Source: SXVE01 sp036388895 (GTDB lineage Bacteria > Acidobacteriota > Blastocatellia > Pyrinomonadales > Pyrinomonadaceae). Taken from it: a DNA stretch of 64,000 nt. The position numbers and the translations under genes are program-made. Below are positions 17,028 to 25,304 of this stretch, in pieces. How positions within the stretch are numbered: position 1 is the first letter of the stretch; every line of letters starts with the position of its first letter. Below the pieces are notes generated by a model. That model saw nothing but the letters and a program-made list of their open reading frames with translations, had not been told where the DNA came from and ran no database searches. Location: positions 1-64,000 of the forward strand of contig DASVQY010000028.1 of NCBI GenBank assembly GCA_036388895.1, written 5' to 3'.

Positions 17028-18821
17028 ATGCAGAAATTCCTCGACCGTTTGGACGAAATCGCTTCGATTAATCAGGAAAACACCACGGCGAAATGGCTTG
17101 AGCGCATCGCGTTTGTTTTTCTCGTTTTGATGGTTTTGTCGGCGCCGCATTCGATTGCCGCGACGCAGACGGCGTGGCTGACGGGAATGTTCGTCTGGGT
17201 GATTCGCTTGTTCGTCAAGCCGCGTCCGACGCTTGTCAGAACGCCTTTGGACGCTGCGCTCTGGGCGTTTTTCGGCTGGTCAGTCGTAAGTTCGTTAACT
17301 TCTTACGCGCCCGATATTTCTTTCGATAAGCTGCGAGGCGTCGCGCTTTTTCTGATTTTTTATTTCGTCATCAATAACATTCGAGCGAAAAGCGCCGCCG
17401 TATTTCTGGCGTTCGCGCTGATTTTTTCGTGTATGTTCAACGTCATCTGGATGCCGTTGGAACGGATCATCGGGCGCGGGGTCGAAATTCACGGTGTCAA
17501 ACCCGAAAGCCCTCTGACGAAAGTGATTTACGTTGAAAATAATAATGAAAAAATCATCTTAAAAGACGACGACACTTTGCTCGAAGTCAACAAAAAGAAA
17601 ATTCGCTCGCCTGAAGATTTGCTCGTCGCGCTCGAAAATAACGAAACCGCGAGCGTTAAATTTTATCGTCCTCGCCCGGATTATTATCTGACCGTTCAGA
17701 TCAAACGGGCGGATTTGCTTCCCGGCGCGAGCGCGCTCGAACGACTCGGGTTTACTGATTGGAAAAAAAGCCGCAACTGGCGTTCGATGGGATTTTTCGG
17801 ACATTGGACGACTTACGGCGAGGTTTTGCAGCTCATCGCCTCCCTGACTTTCGGACTTTTTATTGCCGCTTTTCGGAAAGAAGAGAGAAGCGAAGACGTG
17901 GAGACACGCAGACGCGCAGATGTGGAGAAGGGGAGAAGAGCACAAGAGGAAATTTCAGTTGAAAACATTGAATTTAAGTCAAAAACTGAAGACCAAAATC
18001 AAAAAAACCAAAAACCAAAAACCGAAAACCGAAAACCAGAACCTGCGCGTCCCCGCGTCTCCGCCGCTCTCGTGCTCCTATTCTTCTGTCTCGCGGCGAT
18101 GGCGTTCGCGCTTGTTTTGAATGTCACGCGCGCGTCGCAGCTCGGTTTTCTGGTTTCGACTGTTTCGATAGTTTTGCTGACCGGAAATCGAAAAATGCTT
18201 TTGATTACGGCGGCGGTAATTTTGCCTGCGGCAATCGGCGCACTTGTTTTTATACAGCAAAGCCGGAATGTCGAGTTTTTCGACAGCAAAGACGAGTCAA
18301 CGCGCTATCGCCGAATTGTTTACCGCGAAGGCTATGATTTGTGGACGGAAAACGCCCGTCATTTCTTTTTAGGCGTCGGAATGGATTCGATAAAGCGTTA
18401 CGCCAAAGATTGGCGTTTATTCGACGACGGAAAGCTGCCGATGGGACATTTTCATTCGACGCCTTTGCAGCTTGCGGTCGAAAGAGGCTTGCCGGCGCTG
18501 CTGCTTTGGCTTTTGATTTTAGGCGTTTACGCGCGAACGCTCTGGCGAGGGTTGAAAGTCCAAAGTCTAAAGTCTAAAGTCCAACCTCAATTGGAAATTC
18601 AAAGTTCATTTGAAAAACAAAATGCGGAAAACGAGAATCTGAAAGTTTCAAATTGGAAGGAATACGGCATCCTGCTCGGCTGCTTCGGCGGTTTAATCGG
18701 ATTTTTTACGAGCGGTCTGGTGCATTACAACCTCGGCGATGCAGAAGTTGCGATGATTTTCTTTCTGTTGATGGCAATAAGTATTTACCTTTGCGATTCC
18801 GGATTTCAAATTTCGGATTAA
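17028..18821 (+). CDS. O-antigen ligase/Wzy-like membrane protein with PDZ-like and repeat-derived inserts
   Basis: A 597-residue polytopic protein. The membrane segments, a large loop, and the H/S-rich region near GMDSIKRYAKDW and MGHFHSTPLQLAVERGLPALLLWLL are typical of Wzy_C/O-antigen ligase enzymes that transfer or polymerise surface glycans. After the first membrane group (about residue 155-235) a soluble segment, GVKPESPLTK then DDTLLEVNKKKIRSPEDLLVAL, looks like a PDZ-like domain, unusual in this family. Two hydrophilic inserts come from repeats: about 285-345 (KSKTEDQNQKNQKPKTENRK) and about 510-545 (KVQSLKSKVQ). The frame opens at GTG 17001 inside the 28-bp repeat; ATG 17028 is preferred. 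Confidence 0.8.
   Translation: MQKFLDRLDEIASINQENTTAKWLERIAFVFLVLMVLSAPHSIAATQTAWLTGMFVWVIRLFVKPRPTLVRTPLDAALWAFFGWSVVSSLTSYAPDISFDKLRGVALFLIFYFVINNIRAKSAAVFLAFALIFSCMFNVIWMPLERIIGRGVEIHGVKPESPLTKVIYVENNNEKIILKDDDTLLEVNKKKIRSPEDLLVALENNETASVKFYRPRPDYYLTVQIKRADLLPGASALERLGFTDWKKSRNWRSMGFFGHWTTYGEVLQLIASLTFGLFIAAFRKEERSEDVETRRRADVEKGRRAQEEISVENIEFKSKTEDQNQKNQKPKTENRKPEPARPRVSAALVLLFFCLAAMAFALVLNVTRASQLGFLVSTVSIVLLTGNRKMLLITAAVILPAAIGALVFIQQSRNVEFFDSKDESTRYRRIVYREGYDLWTENARHFFLGVGMDSIKRYAKDWRLFDDGKLPMGHFHSTPLQLAVERGLPALLLWLLILGVYARTLWRGLKVQSLKSKVQPQLEIQSSFEKQNAENENLKVSNWKEYGILLGCFGGLIGFFTSGLVHYNLGDAEVAMIFFLLMAISIYLCDSGFQISD
17881..18095. repeat. Repeat-derived insertion inside the O-antigen ligase-like gene
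   Basis: A GGAGACACG/GACGCGCAG-type segment (17900-17919) is complementary to 18042-18061 at 17 of 20 positions. Between them, about 18005-18042, is a heptamer array of the type AACCAAA/AACCGAA. The whole block stays in frame and encodes a charged loop (about 60 residues) between membrane helices. Confidence 0.75.
18555..18582. repeat. In-frame period-7 array (AAAGTCC/AAAGTCT)
   Basis: Four heptamers (AAAGTCC, AAAGTCT, AAAGTCT, AAAGTCC) encode the KVQSLKSKVQ insert near the C-terminus of the O-antigen ligase-like protein. Degenerate AAAGTTC and GAAAGTT units follow to about 18650. Confidence 0.85.
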
Positions 18822-18859
18822 ATAGGAGTTATGCGGTTGAGGATCAAGTTTGGAGCCAT

Positions 18860-18960
18860 CGGTTTTTCATTGAAAAACCGTGAACAGTCAACAATGAACG
18901 GTAAGTAATTGCGCCGTAAACTGTTCACTATAAATTATTCAATATTAACTATTTGCCCGT
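18860..18960. repeat. Hairpin plus period-7 inverted array at a convergent junction
   Basis: CGGTTTTTC (18860-18868) and GAAAAACCG (18872-18880) form a 9-bp hairpin with a 3-nt loop. Directly next, GTGAACAGT (18880-18888) pairs with ACTGTTCAC (18920-18928). Heptamers GTGAACA, GTCAACA, ATGAACG, GTAAGTA lie on the left and ACTATAA, ATTATTC, AATATTA on the right. It lies between the convergent ligase-like and sigma-54 regulator genes and may end transcription, though no T run follows. Confidence 0.75.
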
Positions 18961-19033
18961 GAAATATCGTTATCAATTGTTTATTTTAATTTCTACTGCG
19001 TGACTTTTATTAAAATCATCTTGATCCAAAATC

Positions 19034-22000
19034 TCACGCCGCTTTTTCGATGCCGTAGCGAGCGATTTTCATATACAAACCGCGCCGCGTTAAGCCTAAT
19101 TCGCGGGCGACGCGCGAAATGTTCCAGGCGTTTTTTTCGAGCGAATTTTTTATCATCCGCGTTTCGAGTTCGGCGACGGCTTGTTCGAGCGTTCCTTCAT
19201 AATAATCGCTGGCGTTATAACCGGAAGCCGCTTCAAACGAAGAAACTCTTTCATTTACAACGGAAGAATTGTTAAAAGAACTGCCATCGTTAAAATCATT
19301 AAACGTCGCGTTATTGAAATTGCGATTGGTGAAATTATTGATACTCTGATTGTTAAAATTTTGGTTGCCGTAGTTCGGATTGATATAAGAATCAATCGAA
19401 CGAACGTTTTGGTTTTCGTTTAAAGGAGCGAGCGGTTTGGCGGCGCGTTTCAATTCCGGCGAAAGATGTTCGGGCGTTATCGTTTCGCCGTCTTCGGCGC
19501 GCGCGACGATGCGTTGGATTTCGTTGCAAAGCTGCCGCACGTTGCCTTCCCAGTTGCAGACCATCAGCAAATCTATCGTTTGCGGCAAAACGGCTATGTC
19601 GCGCTTGCCGAAACGCGAGGAATAATGGTTGATGTAGTAATTAACCATCGGCGGAATTTCCGAACGGCGTTCTCGGAGCGGCGGAACGCGCAGACGAATG
19701 ACGTTCAAACGATAATACAAATCTTCGCGGAAACTGCCGTTGGCGACTTTTTCTTCCAAAGGCATATTCGTTGCCGCAATCACGCGAACGTCAACTTTTA
19801 TCGGGCGTTTTTCGCCAATCGGCTGCACCTCGCCTTCCTGCAAAAATCTGAGCAATTTCGGCTGAACGTCAATCGGCAAATCGCCGACTTCATCCAAAAA
19901 TAAAGTGCCGCCGTCCGCCGCGCGAATCATTCCCGGCGAATCGGTCACAGCGCCGGTAAAAGCGCCTTTGCGAAACCCGAACAGATGACCTTCGGCTAAT
20001 TCCTTCGGAACGGCGGTGCAGTTAAACGGCACGAAAATTTTATCCTTGCGATTTGAAATAGTGTGAATCGCCCGGGAAACGAGTTCCTTACCGGTGCCGG
20101 ATTCGCCGGTGACCAGAACGGTAACGTCCGAAGAACGAATTTTATAAACGTCCTCGACGAGCGCGGTCATCGCCGGCGACGAATGAATAAAGCCGGACAT
20201 AAGGCTTTGCGACGTGTAAGGATTCGTTTCCAAATCATTCGACTGCGATTTGTCTTTGTCGCGCAGAGCGATAACGTCCATTCCGAGTTCGACCACTCGA
20301 AGCAGCGGCTGCAGCGAGCTTTCGTCGCTTAAAACCGCGCCGGAAGCAGGCTGAATCAACAAAAAAGCCGGATGAGCGCTCGAAGCGCGAAGCGGCAAAA
20401 CCGCTAAATTTTTTGTTTGCGCGAATGTTTTCGTATCGTTTTTATATTGCGCCTCTTGAAATTTGTTTATTAAATTCTCGCTCTCAGCGGTCGTGAATCC
20501 GTGCGAAATAAACGGGCGCATTATTTTTTGTTCGTCGGTTTCGGCGATGATGATTTTTTTCGCTTTGCTTTCCTGGTTGAGAACGGCGACCAGCTCGCGG
20601 AAAAGCAGTTCGCGCGAAGCGGTCGCTTCCGCCAAACGAACGGTTAAAAGCTGCGATGCCGCAGAGGTCGGACGACGCCTTTCGGGGCGCGCAACCATCT
20701 CGTTTTTTTTGTTTTTCAGATTTTCCGCCGCTTCGCTTGCCGCTTCCGCATAAAATTTCACGCCGAGCTTGCCGAAAATTTCGGCGGCGGAAAGCAAATT
20801 TTTAACGGCGCGTTCGCTCTGGCTTTCGGCGAGATTCGTTCCGATAAGGTAATGCGCGAGAGCCGTGTGATAAAGATCGTCAGCCGCTTCAAAAATCGTC
20901 AGACAGCGGCTGAAATGATGCACTGCCAATTCTTTGTCGCCGGCGCTCAAAGCTGCCAAGCCGCGAAGCCGCTGAACGCTGCCGAGAACGAAAAAATCCG
21001 ACGACGGCGAAGATTCTTCGATCAACTGCAGCTGAAACTCGTATTCGGCAAAATCGCCTTCGATCAGACGACCTTCCGCCAGCACGAGACCGGCAGTATT
21101 TACGGTTTGTTTTTCGCCGATAGCTTTGCAGAATTCGATTGCTTCTTCGGCTTTCTCGATAGCTTCCGCTGTTTTGCCTTGTGCCAAAAGACACCGCGCC
21201 AGATTTCGCATCGCGTGAATCGCATACCATTCTTTTTTACGTTCCTTGGCGAATTGAACGCCCTGTTCGAGCAATCCGCGCGCTTCTTCGAGTTCGCCGC
21301 GAAGCATTTTAAGCTCGCCGAGCGAATCGAGTATTCCGGCGACGTGGACGTGATTGGCTTCGAGCGCCAATTCGAGCGCGCGTTTCATCATCTTTTCCGC
21401 GCGAGTCCAATCGCCGAGCAGCATTAAATTCATTCCCAGATTGTTATAAGCGATGACGGTATTGAGTTTGTGTTCGGTGCGGTCAAAAAATTCGATGGAT
21501 TTTTCCAGACAATTTATGCCGTCCTGCGGGCGGTGAAGCAGGCAATAAGCGCCCGACATATCCGAATAAATTTTCCCGAGCAGAAACGGCGCCGAACGCT
21601 CGCCGATGATTTGCACGGCAAGCTGAAAATAATCGAGCGCTTTTTCGTTACTCCCTTCGTAATAATATGTTAGAGCAATCGCCTGGTAACTTTCCGCCAT
21701 TCCCCGCCAGTTTCCTTCGGTGCGAAATGAATTCAGGGCTTTTTCCGAATAGTCGCGAGAAATCGGGCATTCGTTCAAGCGGCGGTAAACGCGCGCCAGA
21801 GCGATGTAAATATTGCCGAAAAGATGAGTTAAATCGTCTTCCTTCGCTTTTTTCAGCGTGCGTTTGAGCAAAGTTACGGCTTTCGGATAATCGGCTAAAT
21901 TGTTGTAGCAAATTGCCAGTTGAGTGATAACTCTCAACCTAGTTTCAACGCCGAGATTGTTCAAAGTTTGTTCGTTTTCGTATATTTGAACGGCTTTGAG

Positions 22001-22213
22001 GGCTTCGTCATAACGCCCGAGCGTTTCGAGTGTAAACGACAAAAGGCGTTTCAGATTTGCTAAGTTGTCCGGCGCGTGCGCGTATTTTCTGATCGTTTCG
22101 ACGAGAAGTTTTTCCGCTTCGGCGGAAAGTCCGTCGGTTAATTTTCGCCCGACGGTCGTAAAAATATAATCTAAATTTTCCTCGGAAATACGCTGCATTT
22201 TATTTGTATACAC
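19034..22213 (-). CDS. Sigma-54-dependent transcriptional activator with N-terminal TPR domain
   Basis: A 1059-residue regulator. Residues about 1-500 are TPR-like helical repeats (YNNLADYPKAVTLLKRTL, YNNLGMNLMLLGDWTRAEK), a sensory or partner-binding array in place of the usual receiver; about 530-660 may be GAF-like. The AAA+ domain (about 675-915) has Walker A GESGTGKE, the sigma-54 contact loop GAFTGA in FRKGAFTGAV, Walker B GGTLFLDEVGDLP and RLNVIRLRVPPLRER. An Asn-rich linker (about 935-1000) precedes a Fis-type HTH (NISRVARELGLTRRGLYMK). The start is GTG 22213 (GGAG about 11 nt upstream) or ATG 22198. No cognate sigma-54 promoter is evident nearby, so targets are unknown. Confidence 0.92.
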   Translation of the reverse strand: MYTNKMQRISEENLDYIFTTVGRKLTDGLSAEAEKLLVETIRKYAHAPDNLANLKRLLSFTLETLGRYDEALKAVQIYENEQTLNNLGVETRLRVITQLAICYNNLADYPKAVTLLKRTLKKAKEDDLTHLFGNIYIALARVYRRLNECPISRDYSEKALNSFRTEGNWRGMAESYQAIALTYYYEGSNEKALDYFQLAVQIIGERSAPFLLGKIYSDMSGAYCLLHRPQDGINCLEKSIEFFDRTEHKLNTVIAYNNLGMNLMLLGDWTRAEKMMKRALELALEANHVHVAGILDSLGELKMLRGELEEARGLLEQGVQFAKERKKEWYAIHAMRNLARCLLAQGKTAEAIEKAEEAIEFCKAIGEKQTVNTAGLVLAEGRLIEGDFAEYEFQLQLIEESSPSSDFFVLGSVQRLRGLAALSAGDKELAVHHFSRCLTIFEAADDLYHTALAHYLIGTNLAESQSERAVKNLLSAAEIFGKLGVKFYAEAASEAAENLKNKKNEMVARPERRRPTSAASQLLTVRLAEATASRELLFRELVAVLNQESKAKKIIIAETDEQKIMRPFISHGFTTAESENLINKFQEAQYKNDTKTFAQTKNLAVLPLRASSAHPAFLLIQPASGAVLSDESSLQPLLRVVELGMDVIALRDKDKSQSNDLETNPYTSQSLMSGFIHSSPAMTALVEDVYKIRSSDVTVLVTGESGTGKELVSRAIHTISNRKDKIFVPFNCTAVPKELAEGHLFGFRKGAFTGAVTDSPGMIRAADGGTLFLDEVGDLPIDVQPKLLRFLQEGEVQPIGEKRPIKVDVRVIAATNMPLEEKVANGSFREDLYYRLNVIRLRVPPLRERRSEIPPMVNYYINHYSSRFGKRDIAVLPQTIDLLMVCNWEGNVRQLCNEIQRIVARAEDGETITPEHLSPELKRAAKPLAPLNENQNVRSIDSYINPNYGNQNFNNQSINNFTNRNFNNATFNDFNDGSSFNNSSVVNERVSSFEAASGYNASDYYEGTLEQAVAELETRMIKNSLEKNAWNISRVARELGLTRRGLYMKIARYGIEKAA

Positions 22214-22456
22214 AGGTTTCTGGCTCCGCAGACAAACACAATTCGGACCTTAAAAAAGCCGGTTCAAAACACATTTACGCTGATCACACAATAACTCATC
22301 AATACGACTAATCGAAATTATTTTTCAGCAACAGCTTCGCAAATTTTCAGAAGGGGTTTCGACGAGCGAGAAAAAAAGAAACTTTTATTGAAATCTAGCA
22401 AAAAAATCATTTCCCGTCCATTATTATTTAACTGTCGAAGCAAAACGGAGCGGCGC

Positions 22457-22462
22457 TATAAT
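22457..22462 (+). promoter_or_regulatory. Candidate -10 element for the glycosidase gene
   Basis: TATAAT at 22457-22462, 32 nt before the ATG at 22494, fits a sigma-70 -10 box and gives a short leader. No good -35 hexamer lies 16-18 nt upstream. The rest of the 280-nt divergent spacer (22214-22493) shows nothing else I can name. Confidence 0.3.
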
Positions 22463-22493
22463 TAAAAATATCAAATTTCCGTAATGTAAATTT

Positions 22494-25262
22494 ATGACCG
22501 AAAAAAATAAAAAAGCCGAAGAAAAACGGCTGGCTGAGTCTGTAAGCCACGAAAAAGACTGGAAGCTCTGGGGCTGTTACGTTTCCGAGCGCGCCTGGGG
22601 AACGGTGCGCGAAGATTATTCGGCGAACGGCGCGGCGTGGGATTATTTTCCGTTTGAACACGCGCTTTATAAAGCGTATCGCTGGAACGAAGACGGAATC
22701 GCCGGAATCTGCGACCGCAAGCAAAACGTTTGTTTCGCCGTTTCGTTTTGGAATGAAAGGGACGCGATTCTAAAGGAAAGATTTTTCGGTCTCGGCGGAA
22801 ACACGGGCAATCACGGCGAGGACGTGAAAGAATATTATTTTTATCTCGACAACACGCCGACGCATTCGTATATGAAGTTTTTATACAAATATCCGCAAAG
22901 CGCGTTTCCGTATCAAAAAATTTACGAAGAAAATTCAAAGCGCGACAAATCGCAGCCCGAATATGAGTTGATTGATACGGGCATTTTTGACGAAGACAAG
23001 TATTTTGACGTTTTCGTCGAATACGCCAAAGCCGATGTGGAAGATATTTGTATAAAAATTACGGCGGTCAACCGGAGCGATGAAGCCGCGCCTTTGCATC
23101 TTCTTCCAACAGTTTGGTTTCGCAATACATGGGCTTGGAACAAGCCGGAACCGGCGGTTCCAAGTTCAAAATTAAAGGTGCAAAGTTCAAAAAACGAATC
23201 AAAATTGAAAATTATAGAAATCGAGAACGCGAAAATCGGCGATTACCGATTGATTTGCGAAAACCCGGACGAGCTGCTTTTCTGCGAAAATGAAACTAAT
23301 TACCGCGCGCTTTACAATGCCGAGAACAAATCGCAATTTACAAAAGACGGCATCAATGATTATGTCGCGGGCGGCAAAAAATCGGCGGTAAATCCGGCAC
23401 AAACGGGAACGAAAGCGGCGGCGCATTACATTCTGAATATTCCGCCGCAGTCGCAAAAATCAATTTACCTGCGACTAATCGGAAAATCATCGGCTGGTAT
23501 CGTCGGTTCTTCATCCGAGAACATTATTGACGACTGCGAAAAAGTTTTTCGTCAACGAATTGCCGAAGCCGACGAATTTTACGCTTTGATTACGCCGAAA
23601 AATTTGAACACGGACGAGAAAAACGTAATGCGTCAGGCGCTTGCCGGAATGCTCTGGTCGAAACAGTTCTACAATTACGTCGTCAAAGAATGGCTCGAAG
23701 GCGACGAGAATTTTCCGCCGCCGCCGAAAGAAAGATTGACGGGAAGAAATCACGATTGGACGCATCTTTACAACGACGACGTGCTTGCGATGCCCGATAA
23801 ATGGGAATATCCGTGGTACGCCGCCTGGGATACGGCGTTTCACTGCATTCCGCTCGCGCTCGTGGATTCCAGTTTCGCCAAACGTCAATTAATACTGCTT
23901 TTGCGCGAATGGTATATGCACCCGAACGGGCAGATTCCGGCGTATGAATGGGCGTTCGGCGACGTTAATCCGCCGGTTCACGCGTGGGCGGCGATGCGCG
24001 TTTATAAAATCGAAGCGAAGCGAACGGGCATCGCCGACCGAGCGTTTCTCGAAAAGGTGTTTCATAAATTGCTCTTGAATTTTACGTGGTGGGTCAATCG
24101 CAAAGATTACGAAGGAAATAACGTTTTTGAAGGCGGATTTTTGGGTTTGGATAATATCGGCGTTTTCGACAGAACTTCGGATTTGCCTTCGGGCGGGCGG
24201 CTCGAACAATCCGACGGAACGTCCTGGATGGCGATGTTTTGTTTGAATATGCTGGCGATTGCGCTGGAATTGGCGAAAGAAGATAAAGTTTACGAGGACG
24301 TTGCGAGCAAGTTTTTCGAACATTTCGTTTATATTTCCGACGCGATGAACAATGTCGGGCACGAAAACACGAAACTCTGGAGCGAGCGCGACGGATTTTA
24401 TTACGACGTTCTGCATTTGGGCGAAAAGCAAATTCCTTTGAAAATACGCTCGATGGTCGGATTGATTCCGCTTTTCGCCGTCGAAACGCTCGAAGAAGAT
24501 TGGCTCGACGCGCTGCCCGATTTCAAAAAACGAACTGAATGGTTTTTGGAAAACCGACCGGATTTGACCGACGAAATCGCCTGTATGCAGAAACAGGGCA
24601 GAGAAAAACGGCATATTCTCGCTCTCGTCAACAAAAATCGTCTTGAGAGAATTCTGCGTTATATGCTTTCGGAAACCGAATTTTTGTCCGACTACGGCAT
24701 TCGTTCGGTTTCTCGTTTCCACAAAACGAATCCGTATGTTTTTGAAACTGACGGCAATCGTCACGAAGTTGCGTACGAGCCGGGCGAATCGAGGACGGGA
24801 ATGTTTGGCGGAAACTCGAATTGGCGCGGTCCCGTCTGGTTTCCGATGAATTATCTTTTGATCGAAAGTCTGCAAAAATTTGATTACTATTACGGCGAAG
24901 ACTTTAAAATCGAATTTCCGACCGGTTCGGGCGAGCTTATGACGCTGTGGCAAATCTCGCAGGAACTGGAAAAACGCCTGTGCCGAATTTTCACCAAAGA
25001 CGAAACGGGAAACCGCGCGGTTTACGGAGACATCGAAAAGTTTCAGTCGGACGAAAATTGGCGCGATTACATTTTGTTTTACGAGTATTTTCACGGCGAC
25101 AACGGCTGCGGGTTGGGCGCGAATCATCAGACGGGCTGGACGGGTTTGATGGGCAAGATTTTACAGCAGCTCGGCGAATACTCTTTGGAACAACGCGGTC
25201 GGCACATAGAAACGATTGATATAAAAACAACCGACGAGCAAAGCGAAGCAATTGAAGTTTGA
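22494..25262 (+). CDS. GH63/MGH1-like glycoside hydrolase (putative glucosidase)
   Basis: A 922-residue cytoplasmic protein (no signal peptide). The C-terminal two thirds is an (alpha/alpha)6-barrel of the GH63/mannosylglycerate-hydrolase type: PWYAAWDTAFHCIPLALVD, GQIPAYEWAFGDVNPPVHAWA, SDGTSWMAMFCLNML and GNSNWRGPVWFPMNYLL match conserved segments with likely acid residues (Asp in AWDTAFH, Glu in YEWAFGD). The N-terminal part (about 1-215, WKLWGCYVSERAWGTVREDYS) is a beta domain seen in proteins annotated as glucosidase. Substrate may be a small glucoside such as glucosylglycerate (inference). Residues about 222-240 (VPSSKLKVQSSKNESK) are encoded by a heptamer array inserted in frame between domains. 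Confidence 0.82.
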   Translation: MTEKNKKAEEKRLAESVSHEKDWKLWGCYVSERAWGTVREDYSANGAAWDYFPFEHALYKAYRWNEDGIAGICDRKQNVCFAVSFWNERDAILKERFFGLGGNTGNHGEDVKEYYFYLDNTPTHSYMKFLYKYPQSAFPYQKIYEENSKRDKSQPEYELIDTGIFDEDKYFDVFVEYAKADVEDICIKITAVNRSDEAAPLHLLPTVWFRNTWAWNKPEPAVPSSKLKVQSSKNESKLKIIEIENAKIGDYRLICENPDELLFCENETNYRALYNAENKSQFTKDGINDYVAGGKKSAVNPAQTGTKAAAHYILNIPPQSQKSIYLRLIGKSSAGIVGSSSENIIDDCEKVFRQRIAEADEFYALITPKNLNTDEKNVMRQALAGMLWSKQFYNYVVKEWLEGDENFPPPPKERLTGRNHDWTHLYNDDVLAMPDKWEYPWYAAWDTAFHCIPLALVDSSFAKRQLILLLREWYMHPNGQIPAYEWAFGDVNPPVHAWAAMRVYKIEAKRTGIADRAFLEKVFHKLLLNFTWWVNRKDYEGNNVFEGGFLGLDNIGVFDRTSDLPSGGRLEQSDGTSWMAMFCLNMLAIALELAKEDKVYEDVASKFFEHFVYISDAMNNVGHENTKLWSERDGFYYDVLHLGEKQIPLKIRSMVGLIPLFAVETLEEDWLDALPDFKKRTEWFLENRPDLTDEIACMQKQGREKRHILALVNKNRLERILRYMLSETEFLSDYGIRSVSRFHKTNPYVFETDGNRHEVAYEPGESRTGMFGGNSNWRGPVWFPMNYLLIESLQKFDYYYGEDFKIEFPTGSGELMTLWQISQELEKRLCRIFTKDETGNRAVYGDIEKFQSDENWRDYILFYEYFHGDNGCGLGANHQTGWTGLMGKILQQLGEYSLEQRGRHIETIDIKTTDEQSEAIEV
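23158..23213. repeat. In-frame period-7 array inside the glycosidase gene
   Basis: Heptamers TTCCAAG, TTCAAAA, TTAAAGG, TGCAAAG, TTCAAAA, AACGAAT, CAAAATT and GAAAATT run without a break. The units resemble those of the intergenic array at 57755-57808. Confidence 0.8.
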
Positions 25263-25304
25263 TTTGGTAAAATGAAAAAAGCGAAAAGGTTCGGGGAAGA
25301 AAAG

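Noticed and set aside
23889..25127. 412-residue open frame on the minus strand opposite the glycosidase
   Set aside because: It lies wholly inside a well-conserved gene, has Arg/Phe/Val-rich shadow composition and no recognisable motif or ribosome binding site.
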